Source: Nostoc sp. RI_552 (lineage in GTDB: Bacteria > Cyanobacteriota > Cyanobacteriia > Cyanobacteriales > Nostocaceae). From it: a DNA stretch of 64,000 nucleotides. A program made the translations under genes and the position numbers. Positions 18,751-28,948 of this stretch are shown here, piece by piece (within the stretch, counting starts at the first letter, position 1; the number at the start of each line of letters is the position of its first letter). The stretch covers positions 1 to 64,000 of the forward strand of contig WGNO01000013.1 in NCBI GenBank assembly GCA_016124525.1, read 5' to 3'. Under the pieces are notes generated by a model. That model saw only the letters and a list, made by a program, of their open reading frames with translations, was not told where the DNA came from and did not search any database.

Positions 18751-19271
18751 ATGTTACCCCTCCTTGTCTTATCACTGCGACAAATCCTGAATAGATATCT
18801 TTGTGTCAAAAAACTACCAAGTAGGTATAAAAAAGCAAATTGAGCCGCTCCCATTCTTCTGTTTTCAATCACAGTAAAACTTGCATTTTCAATGTACAAT
18901 CACATTTCCACGCAGTGGATGTCAAAAATATTCCTTTCGGCGTAAGTGTAAACGGACGCTCATAAGGGAGTATTAGCTATGGAATCTTTGTTACGAGAAT
19001 GTCTGATTCAAGCAAACACCATAGTCACAAAGATGAACCAAAATTAGACTTGAATATTTTATAGCTAGAGAACTAAGTGCATCAATGATGGTCTAAACTT
19101 GAAATCTTCTAGCTTTATCTGTGAAATCAATCTTTTTGACAAGTTAAAACCAAATTTTTTCAAGTGTTTATCCGGTAATTACCAGTTACCAATGAAATAT
19201 TAGCTGCGGGCTACTGAGAAATGGTAAATCGTTATATGACAATACATTCCATTAAAGGAGGTGAATTACAA
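18751..19271. other. Intergenic region before the DUF2949 gene
   Basis: 521 bp of AT-rich sequence with no RNA gene or long inverted repeat that I can recognise. The heptamer-like run TAATTACCAGTTACC (19175-19189) echoes the one before ndhG. The last bases contain the strong ribosome binding site of the following gene. Confidence 0.4.
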
Positions 19272-19463
19272 ATGACACCATCAACATATTCGCGACTGAT
19301 TCATTTTCTACAGGAAGATTTGTCAATATCTGCGGCATCCCTTGCTGTTGCCCTACGACATCGGGAGCAAGATCCAGGCCCATTACCCATGATTCTTTGG
19401 CAGTATGGCTTAATTACTTTAGATCAGTTGGAACAAATTTATGATTGGCTGGAAACAGCGTAA
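19272..19463 (+). CDS. DUF2949 family protein
   Basis: 63-residue cyanobacterial protein (MTPSTYSRLIHFLQEDLSI...). The pattern RLIHFLQEDLSISAASLAVALRH, then LPMILWQYGLITLDQLEQIYDWLE, corresponds to DUF2949, a compact all-helical domain of unknown function. The ATG at 19272 is chosen because an excellent Shine-Dalgarno AAAGGAGGTG lies at 19254-19263, eight bases upstream. The frame is open to 19221 but that extension would include the ribosome binding site. A hairpin that may end the transcript lies at 19697-19730. Confidence 0.85.
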   Translation: MTPSTYSRLIHFLQEDLSISAASLAVALRHREQDPGPLPMILWQYGLITLDQLEQIYDWLETA

Positions 19464-20012
19464 TACAATTTAGGATTTGAGATTATGTAAGTCTAATCAA
19501 CAGTCCACGTCAACCCATAGCGTCTGTAAATAAAAGTTTGATGGCACAAGTGTTACGTTGTAGTTATTGTTTTAGTTGATACAAGTATGGATTTCATACA
19601 GGAGAGTTGAGGTATGTCAAGTCCATTCCGCCTTGTAGTAGGGCTGATAGGCAAGGAAATTGACTGTTACCATTTTGACTTATTTAAATACACGCTCAAA
19701 GAGCGAGTTTGATATTTAACTTGCTCTTTGTAATTTAATTCCGAGTAGAAGAAAATACTCATCAATATTAACTCCTTGAAACGACTACCTTTACCTTACT
19801 AAGATGTAAGCTTTATAGTAAAGCATTCAGACAAAATATTTGGCAATTCCCCATCTATCGCACTCACCAACCAAAAAGCGGTAGATATTGTTGGGGGATG
19901 GAATCGTCATTGCCGGGTTTATATCCCCACCTAACATTCCTATAAGTGGGGAATTACGCCGACATTGTTAAATGTACTGTAATTGTACAAGCGTATTTAA
20001 TGTGATTTTTAG
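19464..20012. other. Intergenic region with a terminator-like hairpin
   Basis: 549 bp. Bases 19697-19704 (CAAAGAGC) pair with 19723-19730 (GCTCTTTG), and the stem extends inward about five more base pairs including one G-U. It could end transcription of the DUF2949 gene, though only a weak TAATTTAATT tract follows. A second short inverted pair built on GTGGGGA occurs near 19924-19951. Nothing else is recognised. Confidence 0.45.
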
Positions 20013-21167
20013 TTAGGAATGATTAAATACTTGAGCTGCTGCTGCTACACCAGCGCCCAAAGTAAAGTTTTCATGACCGAGTTCAGTGAGAGTAACTTCC
20101 AAAGCTGCTATACAGCTGAGAATATCGCGATCGCTGACAAAACCCAAGTGCCCAATGCGGAAAATTTTGTTTTTCAGATGATCTTGACCCCCTGCTAGGG
20201 CAATATCAAAACGCTTTTTCATCAATGAACGAATTTTATCGGCTTCAATCCCTTGTGGAGCTACAGCCGTAATTGCAGGACTAGCATAATTGTCCGCTCC
20301 GAATAAAGGTAAATTCATGCCTCGAACAGCCGCACGGGTGGCATTTTTGAGCCGTTCATGTCGAGCAAATATCGACTCCAGCCCTTCATCTTTCATCATT
20401 CTTAACGTGGTGTGTAAAGCCACAATCAAGTTCACAGGTGGAGTAAATGGAGTGGTATTTTTGGCTGTTGATTTGCGATATTTGCCCAAATCTAAATAAT
20501 ATTTAGGTAATTTCGCAGTTTTGTAAGCCTCCCACCCTTTAGGGCTAACAGCAACAAAACCTAATCCGGGGGGAATCATGTAACCCTTCTGGGAACCAGA
20601 AGCCACTACATCTAAGCCCCAGGTATCTATGGGTAAGTTAAATGCACCTAAGCTAGTGACTGCATCCACCACAATTAAAGCTTCACCATGTTCTTTCACC
20701 AAGCAATTAATAGTTTCTAAGTCATTCAACACACCTGTTGAGGTTTCGCTATGGGTAATAATTACGGCTTTGATTTGCTTTTCGCTATCCCCTTGCAGTT
20801 TTTCTGCAAACAAAGCTGTGTCTAGCGGCTTACCCCATTCTGCGGTAATTGCTTCGACGTTCAAACCGTATGCTTCAGATATTTCTACCCAGCGTTCTCC
20901 AAACTTACCATTGGAACCAACTAAAACGCGATCACCAGGAGAGAGAAAATTAATGATTCCAGCTTCCACTGCACCAGTACCGCTCACATTGAGCATCAGT
21001 ACATCATTTTGAGTTTGGTGCAACCACTTGAGGTTTTCTGTCACCTCCGCCATGATGTTACTAAACTCATTGGTGCGGTGTCCAATTGGGTGCTTGGCTA
21101 ATGCCAGCAGCGCAGCCTCTGGAACTGGTGTGGGGCCAGGAATCATTAGCATCAGCTTATTGTCCAT
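20013..21167 (-). CDS. Class V aminotransferase (serine/alanine-glyoxylate aminotransferase type)
   Basis: PLP enzyme of 384 residues in the alanine-glyoxylate / serine-pyruvate aminotransferase group. In oxygenic phototrophs this group acts in photorespiratory glyoxylate-to-glycine conversion. Recognisable segments are MLMIPGPTPVPEAALLALAKHPIGHRT, HSETSTGVLNDL, VVDAVTSLGAFNLPID and the Schiff-base lysine in ASGSQKGYMIPPGL (K194). Homologues in cyanobacteria have often been mislabelled as a soluble hydrogenase small subunit. No hydrogenase gene is near and nothing here supports that name. It is transcribed alone, with a 420-bp upstream spacer. Confidence 0.92.
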   Translation of the reverse strand: MDNKLMLMIPGPTPVPEAALLALAKHPIGHRTNEFSNIMAEVTENLKWLHQTQNDVLMLNVSGTGAVEAGIINFLSPGDRVLVGSNGKFGERWVEISEAYGLNVEAITAEWGKPLDTALFAEKLQGDSEKQIKAVIITHSETSTGVLNDLETINCLVKEHGEALIVVDAVTSLGAFNLPIDTWGLDVVASGSQKGYMIPPGLGFVAVSPKGWEAYKTAKLPKYYLDLGKYRKSTAKNTTPFTPPVNLIVALHTTLRMMKDEGLESIFARHERLKNATRAAVRGMNLPLFGADNYASPAITAVAPQGIEADKIRSLMKKRFDIALAGGQDHLKNKIFRIGHLGFVSDRDILSCIAALEVTLTELGHENFTLGAGVAAAAQVFNHS

Positions 21168-21588
21168 GTCTTTGTCCTAAAGTCAAATAAAAGTTAAATG
21201 TGTAGGAGGATACTTAATTTCAGGAAGCGAATTTTGGTTTTACCTACATATACATACAAAGTACTTTGCTATATTCTGCAACTCTATAGGAAATCTATAG
21301 GAAAAATCTCGTTGAAGCCAAATTAATAGCTTGACTTTTGCAACAACCTATGTATATTGACAATAACCTAAAATTCCGTTTTTTAGTTAGCAGCAAAGAG
21401 ACATCTAGTTTTTTACCCAGTTTATCTAAGTTCTTTAGTGGATCTCATCTAGACTCTCACAAATTGGGGTACGGATACAACAAATTATTAAATTTTGTCT
21501 CGACCAATTTGTAGAGGTGCAATTATAGACGCGATGAATCGCGTCTATCCAAGATTATTTATGTGATTAGTGAATCAGAGTTAGCAAC
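21168..21588. repeat. Spacer containing the GACGCGAT hairpin repeat (21525-21548)
   Basis: 421-bp spacer upstream of the aminotransferase. Bases 21525-21535 (ATAGACGCGAT) and 21538-21548 (ATCGCGTCTAT) form an 11-bp perfect stem with a GA loop. A degraded relative, AAGACGCGATAAATC, occurs at 38416-38430 after the aldolase gene, so this is a dispersed palindromic repeat rather than a gene-specific terminator. The rest is AT-rich and unassigned. Confidence 0.6.
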
Positions 21589-21819
21589 TTAACCAGAATG
21601 ATGATTGATTGACCAACGGTAGTCTACTCCCAGAGAAGAAAATTGGCAGATCTCTTCCAGCTGCTTTTGTTGTACTGCGGCTTTACGAAGAGTAATAATT
21701 AGTTGATTGACTTGATGCCGCAAATCAGGGTTCTGACTGACGGCTGACATGGTTTGTCTTTCTAAGAGTTGAAGTAAAAGTTCGTAGTGAATAGGTGAAG
21801 GTAAGGGAATTTGCTCCAT
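21589..21819 (-). CDS. Small conserved cyanobacterial protein (DUF5340-like)
   Basis: 76-residue protein beginning MEQIPLPSPIHYELLLQLLERQT. The middle DLRHQVNQLIITLRKAAVQQKQLEE is predicted helical, probably coiled-coil. The pattern matches a small cyanobacterial family that I believe is DUF5340, although I cannot verify the accession from sequence alone. No signal peptide or membrane segment. It lies 100 bp downstream of trpC on the same strand and may be co-transcribed. Function unknown. Confidence 0.65.
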   Translation of the reverse strand: MEQIPLPSPIHYELLLQLLERQTMSAVSQNPDLRHQVNQLIITLRKAAVQQKQLEEICQFSSLGVDYRWSINHHSG

Positions 21820-21919
21820 GTAGTTAATCTAATCTTTCTCTTTACAAATTGGTAATTTTTTATTGACCAGAGTTTTAACTCCTGGCAAAATTGTTACACA
21901 CTCAAGCGGTACTTGTTGA

Positions 21920-22828
21920 TTAGATAGACCTAGCTGGAGATGAAAATTCTGTAAACAAATCAGCAATCGCTAAACCTGGGTCTGCTTGTTTTACTAAAGA
22001 TTCTCCAATCAATACAGCTGCTGCTCCTGCTTGTTGTACTACGTACAAATCTTCTGGTGTATGTAACCCTGACTCACTTACAACTAGGAGATTCCGTTTT
22101 TGTAATTGACTACCTCGCGCTGCTAGTAATTCGCAACTAGTTTGAAGGTTAACAGAAAAATCCTCTAAATTCCGATTATTGATTCCTATGACAAACTCAG
22201 CATTTAAAGCTAACACCCGGTCAAGCTCTGCCAAACTATGAACTTCAATTAAAGCCGTCATATTTAGGGCTTTGATAATTTTCAGAAAGTATTGTAAATC
22301 TTGATCGCTGAGAATGGCCGCAATTAACAAAACTGCATCTGCACCTTGAACGCGAGCTAAGTACATTTGATAAGGATAAATAATAAAATCCTTACATAAA
22401 AGTGGTAGATCCACGGTAGCACGCACTCTAGCTAAATTTTCAAAACTTCCTTGAAAAAACTTGGTATCTGTCAAAACAGAAAGACAACTAGCACCACCTT
22501 TTTGATAGGCGGAAGCGATGGCTACTGGGTCAAAATCCTCCCGGAAAACGCCCTTACTAGGGGAAGCTTTTTTGACTTCAGCAATCAACGCTGGATTAGT
22601 TTTACCTTGTCTGAGGGCGGCAATAAAATCACGAGTTGGTGGTGCTGAGAGCGCCTGCTTTTGTAACTGTGCCAAAGGTCGCTTTTCCCGCATTTGCTCC
22701 ACCTCAATTTCCTTATGCCAGACAATTTCTTCCAAAATGTTATTTGGTTCCATATCTGGCAAGGTGGACTGATAACGCACAAAAGAGACATTAATTGTAG
22801 TGTTTGTGGAACGGCGGCGAATTTGCAT
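21920..22828 (-). CDS. trpC: Indole-3-glycerol phosphate synthase
   Basis: Tryptophan biosynthesis: closes carboxyphenylaminodeoxyribulose phosphate to indole-3-glycerol phosphate. The 302-residue TIM barrel carries [25 protein letters not shown] (with the essential Lys), [51 protein letters not shown], and [13 protein letters not shown] with the phosphate-binding end [11 protein letters not shown]. The N-terminus is about 25 residues longer than the minimal enzyme ([20 protein letters not shown]), as in other cyanobacterial homologues. It lies 130 bp downstream of lpdA. The trp genes are scattered here: trpD sits 7 kb away, on the other strand. Confidence 0.95.
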   Translation of the reverse strand: MQIRRRSTNTTINVSFVRYQSTLPDMEPNNILEEIVWHKEIEVEQMREKRPLAQLQKQALSAPPTRDFIAALRQGKTNPALIAEVKKASPSKGVFREDFDPVAIASAYQKGGASCLSVLTDTKFFQGSFENLARVRATVDLPLLCKDFIIYPYQMYLARVQGADAVLLIAAILSDQDLQYFLKIIKALNMTALIEVHSLAELDRVLALNAEFVIGINNRNLEDFSVNLQTSCELLAARGSQLQKRNLLVVSESGLHTPEDLYVVQQAGAAAVLIGESLVKQADPGLAIADLFTEFSSPARSI

Positions 22829-22958
22829 AATAGGGACTAGAGACTAAAGACTGGGGGTTGGGCATTGGGGAATGAGAATATAGAGACGAGAGAGCAAAGA
22901 AGAGGAACTGTTTTCCCCCTACTCTCTACCCCCTAATCCCTACTTACTGACTGACTTC

Positions 22959-24386
22959 CTAAACTAGGGCTCGTTTATAAGCTTCATCTAGAACTTCTGA
23001 AAGTGTCGGATGAGCGTGTACTAAATGTGCCAAATCTTGGACAGCTTGATGATTAGCGATGGCAGCTGATGCTTCGTGAATTAAGTCAGCGGCGTGCATT
23101 CCGAATATATGGACACCTAAAACTTCACCAGTATCTTTGCGATATACCACCTTAGCCATACCGTCGGCTTCGTTTTCTGCCAAGGCTTTAGAGTTACCTT
23201 TGAAGTAACTTTTACTACTGGCGATTTCAAAACCTTCAGCTTGTCCCAATTCTTTAGCGGCTACTTCCGTTAAACCAACATAGCTGACTTCTGGGTGAGT
23301 AAATGCGGCCGCGGGAATACTGCGATAGTCTACCACACGCCGTCGCCCTAGGATATTGTCTACAGCGACCATGCCTTGGGCCGAAGCTGCATGTGCCAAC
23401 ATCATTTTGCCAGTAGCGTCACCAATTGCCCATACATGAGGTACTACCTCCCCGGCTGACAGTACTGCCATCTGATCATTTACAGGGATATAATTTCGTC
23501 TGTCTAGTTCTATACCTAAAGTTTCTAAACCCAAGTTTTGAGTTGCGGGAATGCGTCCTGTAGCTACTAAGCAAGCATCCACTTCAATCACATCAATATC
23601 TTCTTTGGTTTTGAAATCTGCCAATTCAATTACCACTGGTGAACCAGGGATAATTCTTTTCGCGTATATGCCCACTTTAGTTTCAATGTCGCGAGGAGTA
23701 ATTAATACCCGTTCTGCTAGTTTGGCAATATCCCGGTCAAATCCTGGCATTAATTGGTCTAGGGCTTCAATCATAGTGATTTCACAGCCCAAAGCCGAGT
23801 AGATATCAGAAAATTCTAAGCCAATGTAACCACTACCAATAATTGCCACCCATTCTGGCAGAGATGCTAATTTTACGCCTTGGTCGCTAGTGAAAACGGT
23901 TTTACCGTCTACTTCAATTCCTGGAGGTACAAAGGGTACTGAACCAGGGGAAAGAATGATATCCTCAGCAGTGATTGTTTTTTCAGCACTATCCCCCGTA
24001 ATAGATACCTTTTGGGTGCCGGAAATTTTTCCCCAGCCTTTGATAATATCTACTCCTAGACGTTTGAGACTGTTGGTTAAATCCCCTTGGATTTTCGCTA
24101 CCAAATTGCCAGCATGATCCGCGATGGCTTGGCGCTCAAATCTCACATGATCAACTTGAATCCCCAGAGATCTCAAGTGGTGGGCGTTACGCAACTCCCT
24201 TACACGTCCAGATGCTGCTAGCAAAGCCTTAGAAGGGATGCAGCCACGATTGACACAGGTTCCTCCCATGTCCCCAGCTTCAATAATCGCTGTTTTCAGT
24301 CCACAGCCAACGGCGTGCAGGGCCGCACCATGTCCGCCTACACCCGCGCCTATAATGACCAAATCGTAATCAAATCCATAACTCAC
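22959..24386 (-). CDS. lpdA: Dihydrolipoyl dehydrogenase (E3)
   Basis: FAD-dependent E3 component shared by pyruvate dehydrogenase and the glycine cleavage system. It reoxidises dihydrolipoyl groups with NAD+. The 475-residue protein has the N-terminal FAD motif [16 protein letters not shown] and the redox-active disulfide in [13 protein letters not shown] (C44, C49). A second dinucleotide fold follows ([22 protein letters not shown]), then the FAD-contacting [17 protein letters not shown], and the C-terminal base histidine in [14 protein letters not shown]. All catalytic elements are present. The 130-bp gap to trpC contains a purine-rich degenerate repeat tract, so joint transcription is possible but not certain. 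Confidence 0.95.
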   Translation of the reverse strand: MSYGFDYDLVIIGAGVGGHGAALHAVGCGLKTAIIEAGDMGGTCVNRGCIPSKALLAASGRVRELRNAHHLRSLGIQVDHVRFERQAIADHAGNLVAKIQGDLTNSLKRLGVDIIKGWGKISGTQKVSITGDSAEKTITAEDIILSPGSVPFVPPGIEVDGKTVFTSDQGVKLASLPEWVAIIGSGYIGLEFSDIYSALGCEITMIEALDQLMPGFDRDIAKLAERVLITPRDIETKVGIYAKRIIPGSPVVIELADFKTKEDIDVIEVDACLVATGRIPATQNLGLETLGIELDRRNYIPVNDQMAVLSAGEVVPHVWAIGDATGKMMLAHAASAQGMVAVDNILGRRRVVDYRSIPAAAFTHPEVSYVGLTEVAAKELGQAEGFEIASSKSYFKGNSKALAENEADGMAKVVYRKDTGEVLGVHIFGMHAADLIHEASAAIANHQAVQDLAHLVHAHPTLSEVLDEAYKRALV

Positions 24387-24525
24387 GTTAGTTTCCCCGT
24401 GCGCTTCGCCTATTTATTCTCAACTTCACCAACAATGTAATCAACCCCAGGTGATTTTGGGGCTGCTAGCTCAAAATTAGATATTATGCCCTAATGAAGC
24501 CGTAAAGGTGTAGATTTTTTTACTA

Positions 24526-24921
24526 TTATAAAGGATAGTTGAAACACATTGTAACTTTAGTGCAGGAATGAAAACGATAGAGTAGGCTAAAACCAACTAC
24601 TTTATTATCTTCCGGTTGCAATAAGTTTTTTACCGCTTCTCTAGAAATGTTACCAGCAGTGCTAACAACATAATCCCAAGTCGAAAGTTTAATAAATACA
24701 AGGAATTCGGCTAGCTTTTTCCTTAAAAATTTAATAAATACAAGGAATTCGGCTAGCTTTTTCCTTAAATGATTTGCCGCTATACCTGCAAATTTTGTAA
24801 TAATAGATTTTAAGTCAGTAGTAAGTTTGACATTGAAAAATAGATGCATATCGTTTGTCATGATTTCCATGGGAATAATTCTCCATTTATTATCATTAAC
24901 AACTTCACAGATGAATTTTGG
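24526..24921 (-). pseudogene. Decayed IS200-type TnpA (Y1 transposase) fragment
   Basis: The minus-strand reading EVVNDNKWRIIPMEIMTNDMHLFF, then DLKSIITKFAGIAANHLRKKLAEFL, then TWDYVVSTAGNISREAVKNLL follows the order of IS200/IS605 TnpA. These correspond to the HUH strand (usually MPDHVHLF), the LKGxSSRxLR helix and the catalytic tyrosine strand (SYFVSTAGNVS). The first histidine of the HUH pair is replaced (NDMH), an in-frame stop lies upstream near 24921, and the N-terminal third is missing. A 14-residue segment is duplicated. It is therefore not a functional transposase. The longest open stretch is 114 codons (24526-24870). Confidence 0.8.
24688..24769. repeat. 42-bp in-frame tandem duplication inside the TnpA relic
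   Basis: A 40-base identical segment occurs at 24688-24727 and again at 24730-24769, giving a period of 42 bp. On the minus strand it duplicates the 14-residue block LRKKLAEFLVFIKF without breaking the frame. Both copies are identical over the shared segment, which suggests a recent event. Confidence 0.95.
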
Positions 24922-25076
24922 TCATCGTTTATTTCTAAAAAGCTCAAGGAACAGCTAAATCTCAATTTTGCCTATACCTACAGGGCTTTTTTGACTATGC
25001 AAAAGAGAGTTGTTCTCTAAAAAGAGAATACTAAAAAGCCCAAATTAGTCAAGATTATAATCTGGTTTTACAACTT

Positions 25077-26435
25077 ATGCATATCTTCTCAACCCAAAAA
25101 CTTCGCTTCACATTAAGTTTTGCTGCTTTATTGCTAGTTAATCTTGCTATCAGTAGTTCATATACCCACGGGAAAAAACAACAACAAATTACCGAACATC
25201 AGCCAGAGAAACCTTTATTTTCTGAGAAATCAGAGAATTATTTTTTTACCAAACCACAATTTTTACCTAAAAAACCCCAGCCTATTGATATACTAAGCAC
25301 AACTTTTGATAACTCTTTTACTGGTTCCCAAATATCTCATCAAAGTATCACTCAACAAAAAACCTCTACATCTCCGCAATATACAGCATCCATATCAGTC
25401 AGCTATCCAGTCATTGATGAGTGGCAGAATTATAAATTTAGCATTCAAGGCACTCAGGTTTTTAGTCCGGGAAAATTACCAACATCTAATATTAACTTTA
25501 ACCAATCAGATTTATTAACTGTACTGATTAACACCAGAAAATATTTCCAAGATCAGGGACCAGAAGATCCAAAAATTTTCCGTAGAGGTATTTTAGATAC
25601 TCAAGGCGTGACTGTAGAAGATATTATCAAAACTTTAGATTTCATGATTACTGTATTAATGGAGGATATTGGCAACAATCGCACCACAAGGTTACAAAAC
25701 CCCGATTTTATTAATAACAATTTTCGAGTAATTAAATGGTCTGCTCATAATCCTAGGGAGCAGAAACAAAAACAAGTACGAGTGACAAAATATGCTGTAT
25801 TTGAGCATACAGGTTCTCGGACTAAAACCTCTACTTACAATATACCAATCTACAGTTTAAAAGAAGACAAAATTGTTGATAAATTTTACACCAGATATAC
25901 AAAACAGGATGTTTTATCAGGTATTTATGAGCCTGGTGGCAAAGAATATGGTAGAGTTACGGCTTTGGCTTACTTAACCCGCGATGGCTTAGAAGAAGCC
26001 TTAATGCAAGGAACCATCCTAATTAATTTTACCGATGGAACTCAAGGATTTTTTAATGTCGATAGAAATAACGGGATTTCCTATGTCCGGGGATTAAAAC
26101 CCACGGCACAAAAGCGTTACTGGTACTTTAGACAAGTGGATGCTATCAAAGGCTATGGACATAATATAAACGCAAAAATTTCCATCAAGCCAGGAGTAAC
26201 TTTTGCTGGAGATATCCTCAATATTGGGTTAGGTAGAATAGTCGTGATTGAACACAGTAGAGGTAAGGGCAAACATTTACAGATGGGAGTTATTGCCGAT
26301 ACCGGTGGGGCATTTTTACCTAATCTTTATCAACTTGATTTCTTGGCGGGAACTTTTAAGAATCGACGAGAGTTTACGCGGCATATCAGACAGTTACCAG
26401 AATATGTCACAGCATATTTTCTCGTCAAAAAATGA
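25077..26435 (+). CDS. Secreted, divergent MltA-like murein transglycosylase
   Basis: 452-residue protein with an N-terminal signal-like helix (LRFTLSFAALLLVNLAISSS, residues 9-28) and a Ser/Thr/Gln-rich linker to about residue 115. The order of segments then follows the MltA fold: a helical part (GVTVEDIIKTLDFMITVLM), YAVFEHTGSRTKTSTYNIPIY where MltA has its EPVY...YPLY region, INFTDGTQGFFN, then the double-psi barrel ending. Asp408 in GVIADTGGAFLPN corresponds to the catalytic Asp of MltA (DTGGAI). Similarity is weak by eye except around that motif, so activity is inferred. Known relatives cleave peptidoglycan to anhydromuropeptides. It stands alone downstream of the TnpA relic. Confidence 0.65.
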   Translation: MHIFSTQKLRFTLSFAALLLVNLAISSSYTHGKKQQQITEHQPEKPLFSEKSENYFFTKPQFLPKKPQPIDILSTTFDNSFTGSQISHQSITQQKTSTSPQYTASISVSYPVIDEWQNYKFSIQGTQVFSPGKLPTSNINFNQSDLLTVLINTRKYFQDQGPEDPKIFRRGILDTQGVTVEDIIKTLDFMITVLMEDIGNNRTTRLQNPDFINNNFRVIKWSAHNPREQKQKQVRVTKYAVFEHTGSRTKTSTYNIPIYSLKEDKIVDKFYTRYTKQDVLSGIYEPGGKEYGRVTALAYLTRDGLEEALMQGTILINFTDGTQGFFNVDRNNGISYVRGLKPTAQKRYWYFRQVDAIKGYGHNINAKISIKPGVTFAGDILNIGLGRIVVIEHSRGKGKHLQMGVIADTGGAFLPNLYQLDFLAGTFKNRREFTRHIRQLPEYVTAYFLVKK

Positions 26436-26770
26436 TGACTCAAAAAACTTTAGGTCAATAATTAATCCTTTTTTTCTCATAATTTACTCCGGTAAAAATT
26501 AGGTAGATAAAATTTCTGTGAAGGTGTAGGGATAGGTTGGAGGAAATAATGATAATCCTGTTTCTTTTTCGGCACTAATGCTAGCTAGAGGATAAAAATC
26601 TTTCATAGCTTCAGGTAGAGGAGGTTCAAGCTCAATGTCGAAAACCCTTGTGGGTCCTGAACATTGGTCAAATAACCCAGCGCTTAGTTTCTCACCTTTT
26701 CCTTTTGCCCTGTGAGTACCTACGCACTTAACGATTACCTTCAAATATTCTTCTGTTAAACGAATAAAAA

Positions 26771-26843
26771 CGAGCGCGGAGGGATTTGAACCCCCGACCC
26801 ACAGAACCGGAATCTGTTGCTCTATCCACTGAGCCACGCGCCC
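26771..26843 (-). tRNA. tRNA-Arg (anticodon CCG)
   Basis: The minus strand gives a 73-nt cloverleaf. The acceptor stem pairs GGGCGCG with CGCGCTC (one G-U), with discriminator G. The D-arm is GGCTCAGTGGATAGAGC. The anticodon stem ACAGA/TCTGT carries loop TTCCGGT, so the anticodon is CCG (codon CGG). The T-arm is GGGGG-TTCAAAT-CCCTC. CCA is not encoded. Confidence 0.95.
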
Positions 26844-26869
26844 TAAATCTACTCCACTATAGCACAGAT

Positions 26870-27085
26870 TTATAAATTAGCAGGGTTGACGGAAGTACTA
26901 TCGCTACCAACTTCAAAATGCAGATGAAGCCCGATACATAAACCCGTACAACCCACAGCAGCGATTACTTGTCCTTGTTCTACAAATTTGCCTTCCCAAA
27001 CATACAACTCCCTAACCTGAGGTAAGACAAAAGATGGGGCCAAACCCCCATTTGCCCCACTCCCTTGTGAGTAGGGAAGCTCCAA
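26870..27085 (-). pseudogene. C-terminal fragment of an M23 family peptidase
   Basis: The 71-codon frame ends with VEQGQVIAAVGCTGLCIGLHLHFEV and VNPANL, which is the end of a LytM/M23 zinc peptidase domain including the HxH motif (HLHFE). The rest of the domain, with its first zinc-binding His and Asp, is absent. The upstream 26 residues do not resemble M23. The fragment is squeezed between tRNA-Arg and trmFO, 27 bp past the trmFO stop on the same strand. It is best read as the residue of a deleted gene; expression would not yield an active enzyme. Confidence 0.75.
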
Positions 27086-27112
27086 CTATAGCGTTGACTG
27101 AATAGGAGTAGT

Positions 27113-28432
27113 TCACAACTGTTGTTTCCAACTAGCCAAGTCAGCTAAAGAGCGATCGCGATAACGTCCATAACGCTCTGGCTTACCTTTAATTTTTACC
27201 CCTAAATCCGGCAAAATGCCAAAATTAGGCGGCATTGGTTGAAAATGCTTCGGTGAAGCCGAACTAATAAATTCCAATAACGCCCCCATCATAGTAGTTG
27301 GTGGTGCTGTCAGTGGTTCTTTACCCAAAGCTATTCGCGCCGCATTGGTTCCTGCTAACCAACCATCTGCTGCAGCTGCTGTGTAGCCTTCAGTGCCAAT
27401 CAACTGTCCGGCCGCTAATAAAGTTGGACACTGCTTAAATTGCAAACTAGAGTAAATTAATTGCGGCGCATTAATAAAAGTGTTGCGGTGCATCACCCCC
27501 AGGCGTACAAATTCAGCATTTTCTAAACCGGGAATTAGGCGAAAAACTCGCTTTTGTTCACCCCAGCGCAGGTTAGTTTGGAATCCTACCATATTCCAAA
27601 GTTGACCAGCTTTATCTTCTTGTCGTAACTGTACCACTGCATAGGGACGTTCCCCCGTACGACCATCACACAATCCCACAGGCTTGAGGGGTCCGTAGCG
27701 CATCGTATCTTCTCCCCGATGTGCTTGTTCTTCAATGGGTAAACAAGCTTCAAAAAATTTCGCCGTTTCCCGTTCAAAGTCCTTGATTTCAGTTTGTTCA
27801 GCTTGACGAAGTTCTGACCAAAAGCGCAAATATTGCTCCTTATTCATCGGGCAGTTAAGGTAAGCAGCTTCACCTTTGTCGTAGCGTGATGCCATAAAAG
27901 CAATATCATGGTTAATGGATTCTCCCACAACAATGGGACTAGCCGCATCAAAAAAGCTGAGGTATTCCATCCCCGTCAAGCGATGCAGGTCTGCCGCTAA
28001 ATCAGGACTAGTTAAAGGACCCGTTGCCAAAACTACAATTCCTTCAGGAATAGCCCGCACTTCGCCCCGTCGAAATTCAATTAAAGGATGGTTTGATACA
28101 GTTTCCGTTAAATCTTCGCTAAATTTCCCTCTGTCTACAGCTAACGCCCCACCAGCAGGAACAGCGTGTTCATCGGCTTTAGCGATTACAATTGAATTGA
28201 GTTCACGTAGTTCTTGGTGCAATAATCCTGTAGCGCGATCGCTTGCCATTGCCCCAAAGGAATTACTACAAACTAATTCCGCCAGATGTTCTGTATGGTG
28301 GGCAGGACTAAAACGTTTTGGGCGCATTTCATGGAGAATGACAGGAACTCCAGCCATGGCTATTTGCCAAGCTGCTTCTGTCCCAGCTAGTCCACCTCCA
28401 ATTACTTGTATCGGTTGTTTATGCATATTCAT
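27113..28432 (-). CDS. trmFO: Methylenetetrahydrofolate-tRNA (uracil-5-)-methyltransferase TrmFO
   Basis: Folate- and FAD-dependent enzyme making m5U54 in the tRNA T-loop. The 439-residue protein begins with the FAD-binding motif [15 protein letters not shown] (about residues 8-22) and contains [10 protein letters not shown] with the conserved Cys54. Later come [44 protein letters not shown], and the C-terminal [21 protein letters not shown]. These are diagnostic for TrmFO/Gid rather than MnmG, and length is normal. Start at [10 protein letters not shown]; either of two close ATGs would serve. It is divergent from the small membrane protein gene at 28598. Confidence 0.95.
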   Translation of the reverse strand: MNMHKQPIQVIGGGLAGTEAAWQIAMAGVPVILHEMRPKRFSPAHHTEHLAELVCSNSFGAMASDRATGLLHQELRELNSIVIAKADEHAVPAGGALAVDRGKFSEDLTETVSNHPLIEFRRGEVRAIPEGIVVLATGPLTSPDLAADLHRLTGMEYLSFFDAASPIVVGESINHDIAFMASRYDKGEAAYLNCPMNKEQYLRFWSELRQAEQTEIKDFERETAKFFEACLPIEEQAHRGEDTMRYGPLKPVGLCDGRTGERPYAVVQLRQEDKAGQLWNMVGFQTNLRWGEQKRVFRLIPGLENAEFVRLGVMHRNTFINAPQLIYSSLQFKQCPTLLAAGQLIGTEGYTAAAADGWLAGTNAARIALGKEPLTAPPTTMMGALLEFISSASPKHFQPMPPNFGILPDLGVKIKGKPERYGRYRDRSLADLASWKQQL

Positions 28433-28597
28433 GCTTATAAGTTCAGTTACCCAATTTCAATTTGCTGGGAATAATATGTATCAACAATCATCAACGCTCT
28501 GGTTTAACATATATTCCCTGTTATACCAATTTTCTTTCAGCTTGCCCTTACGGTAAAGTTTTATCATCCGCACAAACATCATCGGGAGGAAATACTG

Positions 28598-28780
28598 ATG
28601 ACACGCTCAAAAATAGTTGCAGTGATTACAGGTGCCATTTCTATTTTTTTAGCCATGGCCTATTTAATTTTAGTTCAATTGCTGGACTACCGGGATATGA
28701 AACCAGCCCCGATTAGTCAATTGTCACCACAACAAGTTGTATTAGCCGTAAGTTGCCATCAAGAAAAAAATTTTTTGTAA
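28598..28780 (+). CDS. Small single-span membrane protein
   Basis: 60-residue protein with one membrane helix (KIVAVITGAISIFLAMAYLILVQLL, residues about 5-29) followed by a short polar tail (DYRDMKPAPISQLSPQQ...). A ribosome binding site GGGAGGAAA sits a few bases before the ATG, and a hairpin followed by a T-tract lies about 37 bp past the stop, so it is a complete, independently transcribed small gene. I recognise similar short proteins from other filamentous cyanobacteria but know of no function. Confidence 0.7.
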   Translation: MTRSKIVAVITGAISIFLAMAYLILVQLLDYRDMKPAPISQLSPQQVVLAVSCHQEKNFL

Positions 28781-28816
28781 AAAATTGCACTCTTAAAATC
28801 ACTTTATAAAATCTGT

Positions 28817-28850
28817 TAGAGACTTGAATATTCCTGTCTCTACATTTTTT
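28817..28850 (+). terminator. Intrinsic terminator after the small membrane protein gene
   Basis: The arms TAGAGAC (28817-28823) and GTCTCTA (28836-28842) form a hairpin followed by CATTTTTT. It lies just past the stop of the 60-codon gene. The same GAGAC/GTCTC stem design recurs in the terminator at 52390. Confidence 0.8.
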
Positions 28851-28948
28851 ACTGAGAAAACAACTTTTGACAAATTGGCAAAGAGTCAATTACATCAGTT
28901 GCTACATTAGTTGATTATTCATTAAAACTAATTAACCGAGGTCAACTA

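Noticed and set aside
20013-21167. Naming the class V aminotransferase a soluble hydrogenase subunit
   Set aside because: The PLP lysine motif and full aminotransferase fold are plain; the hydrogenase label is an old misannotation with no support here.
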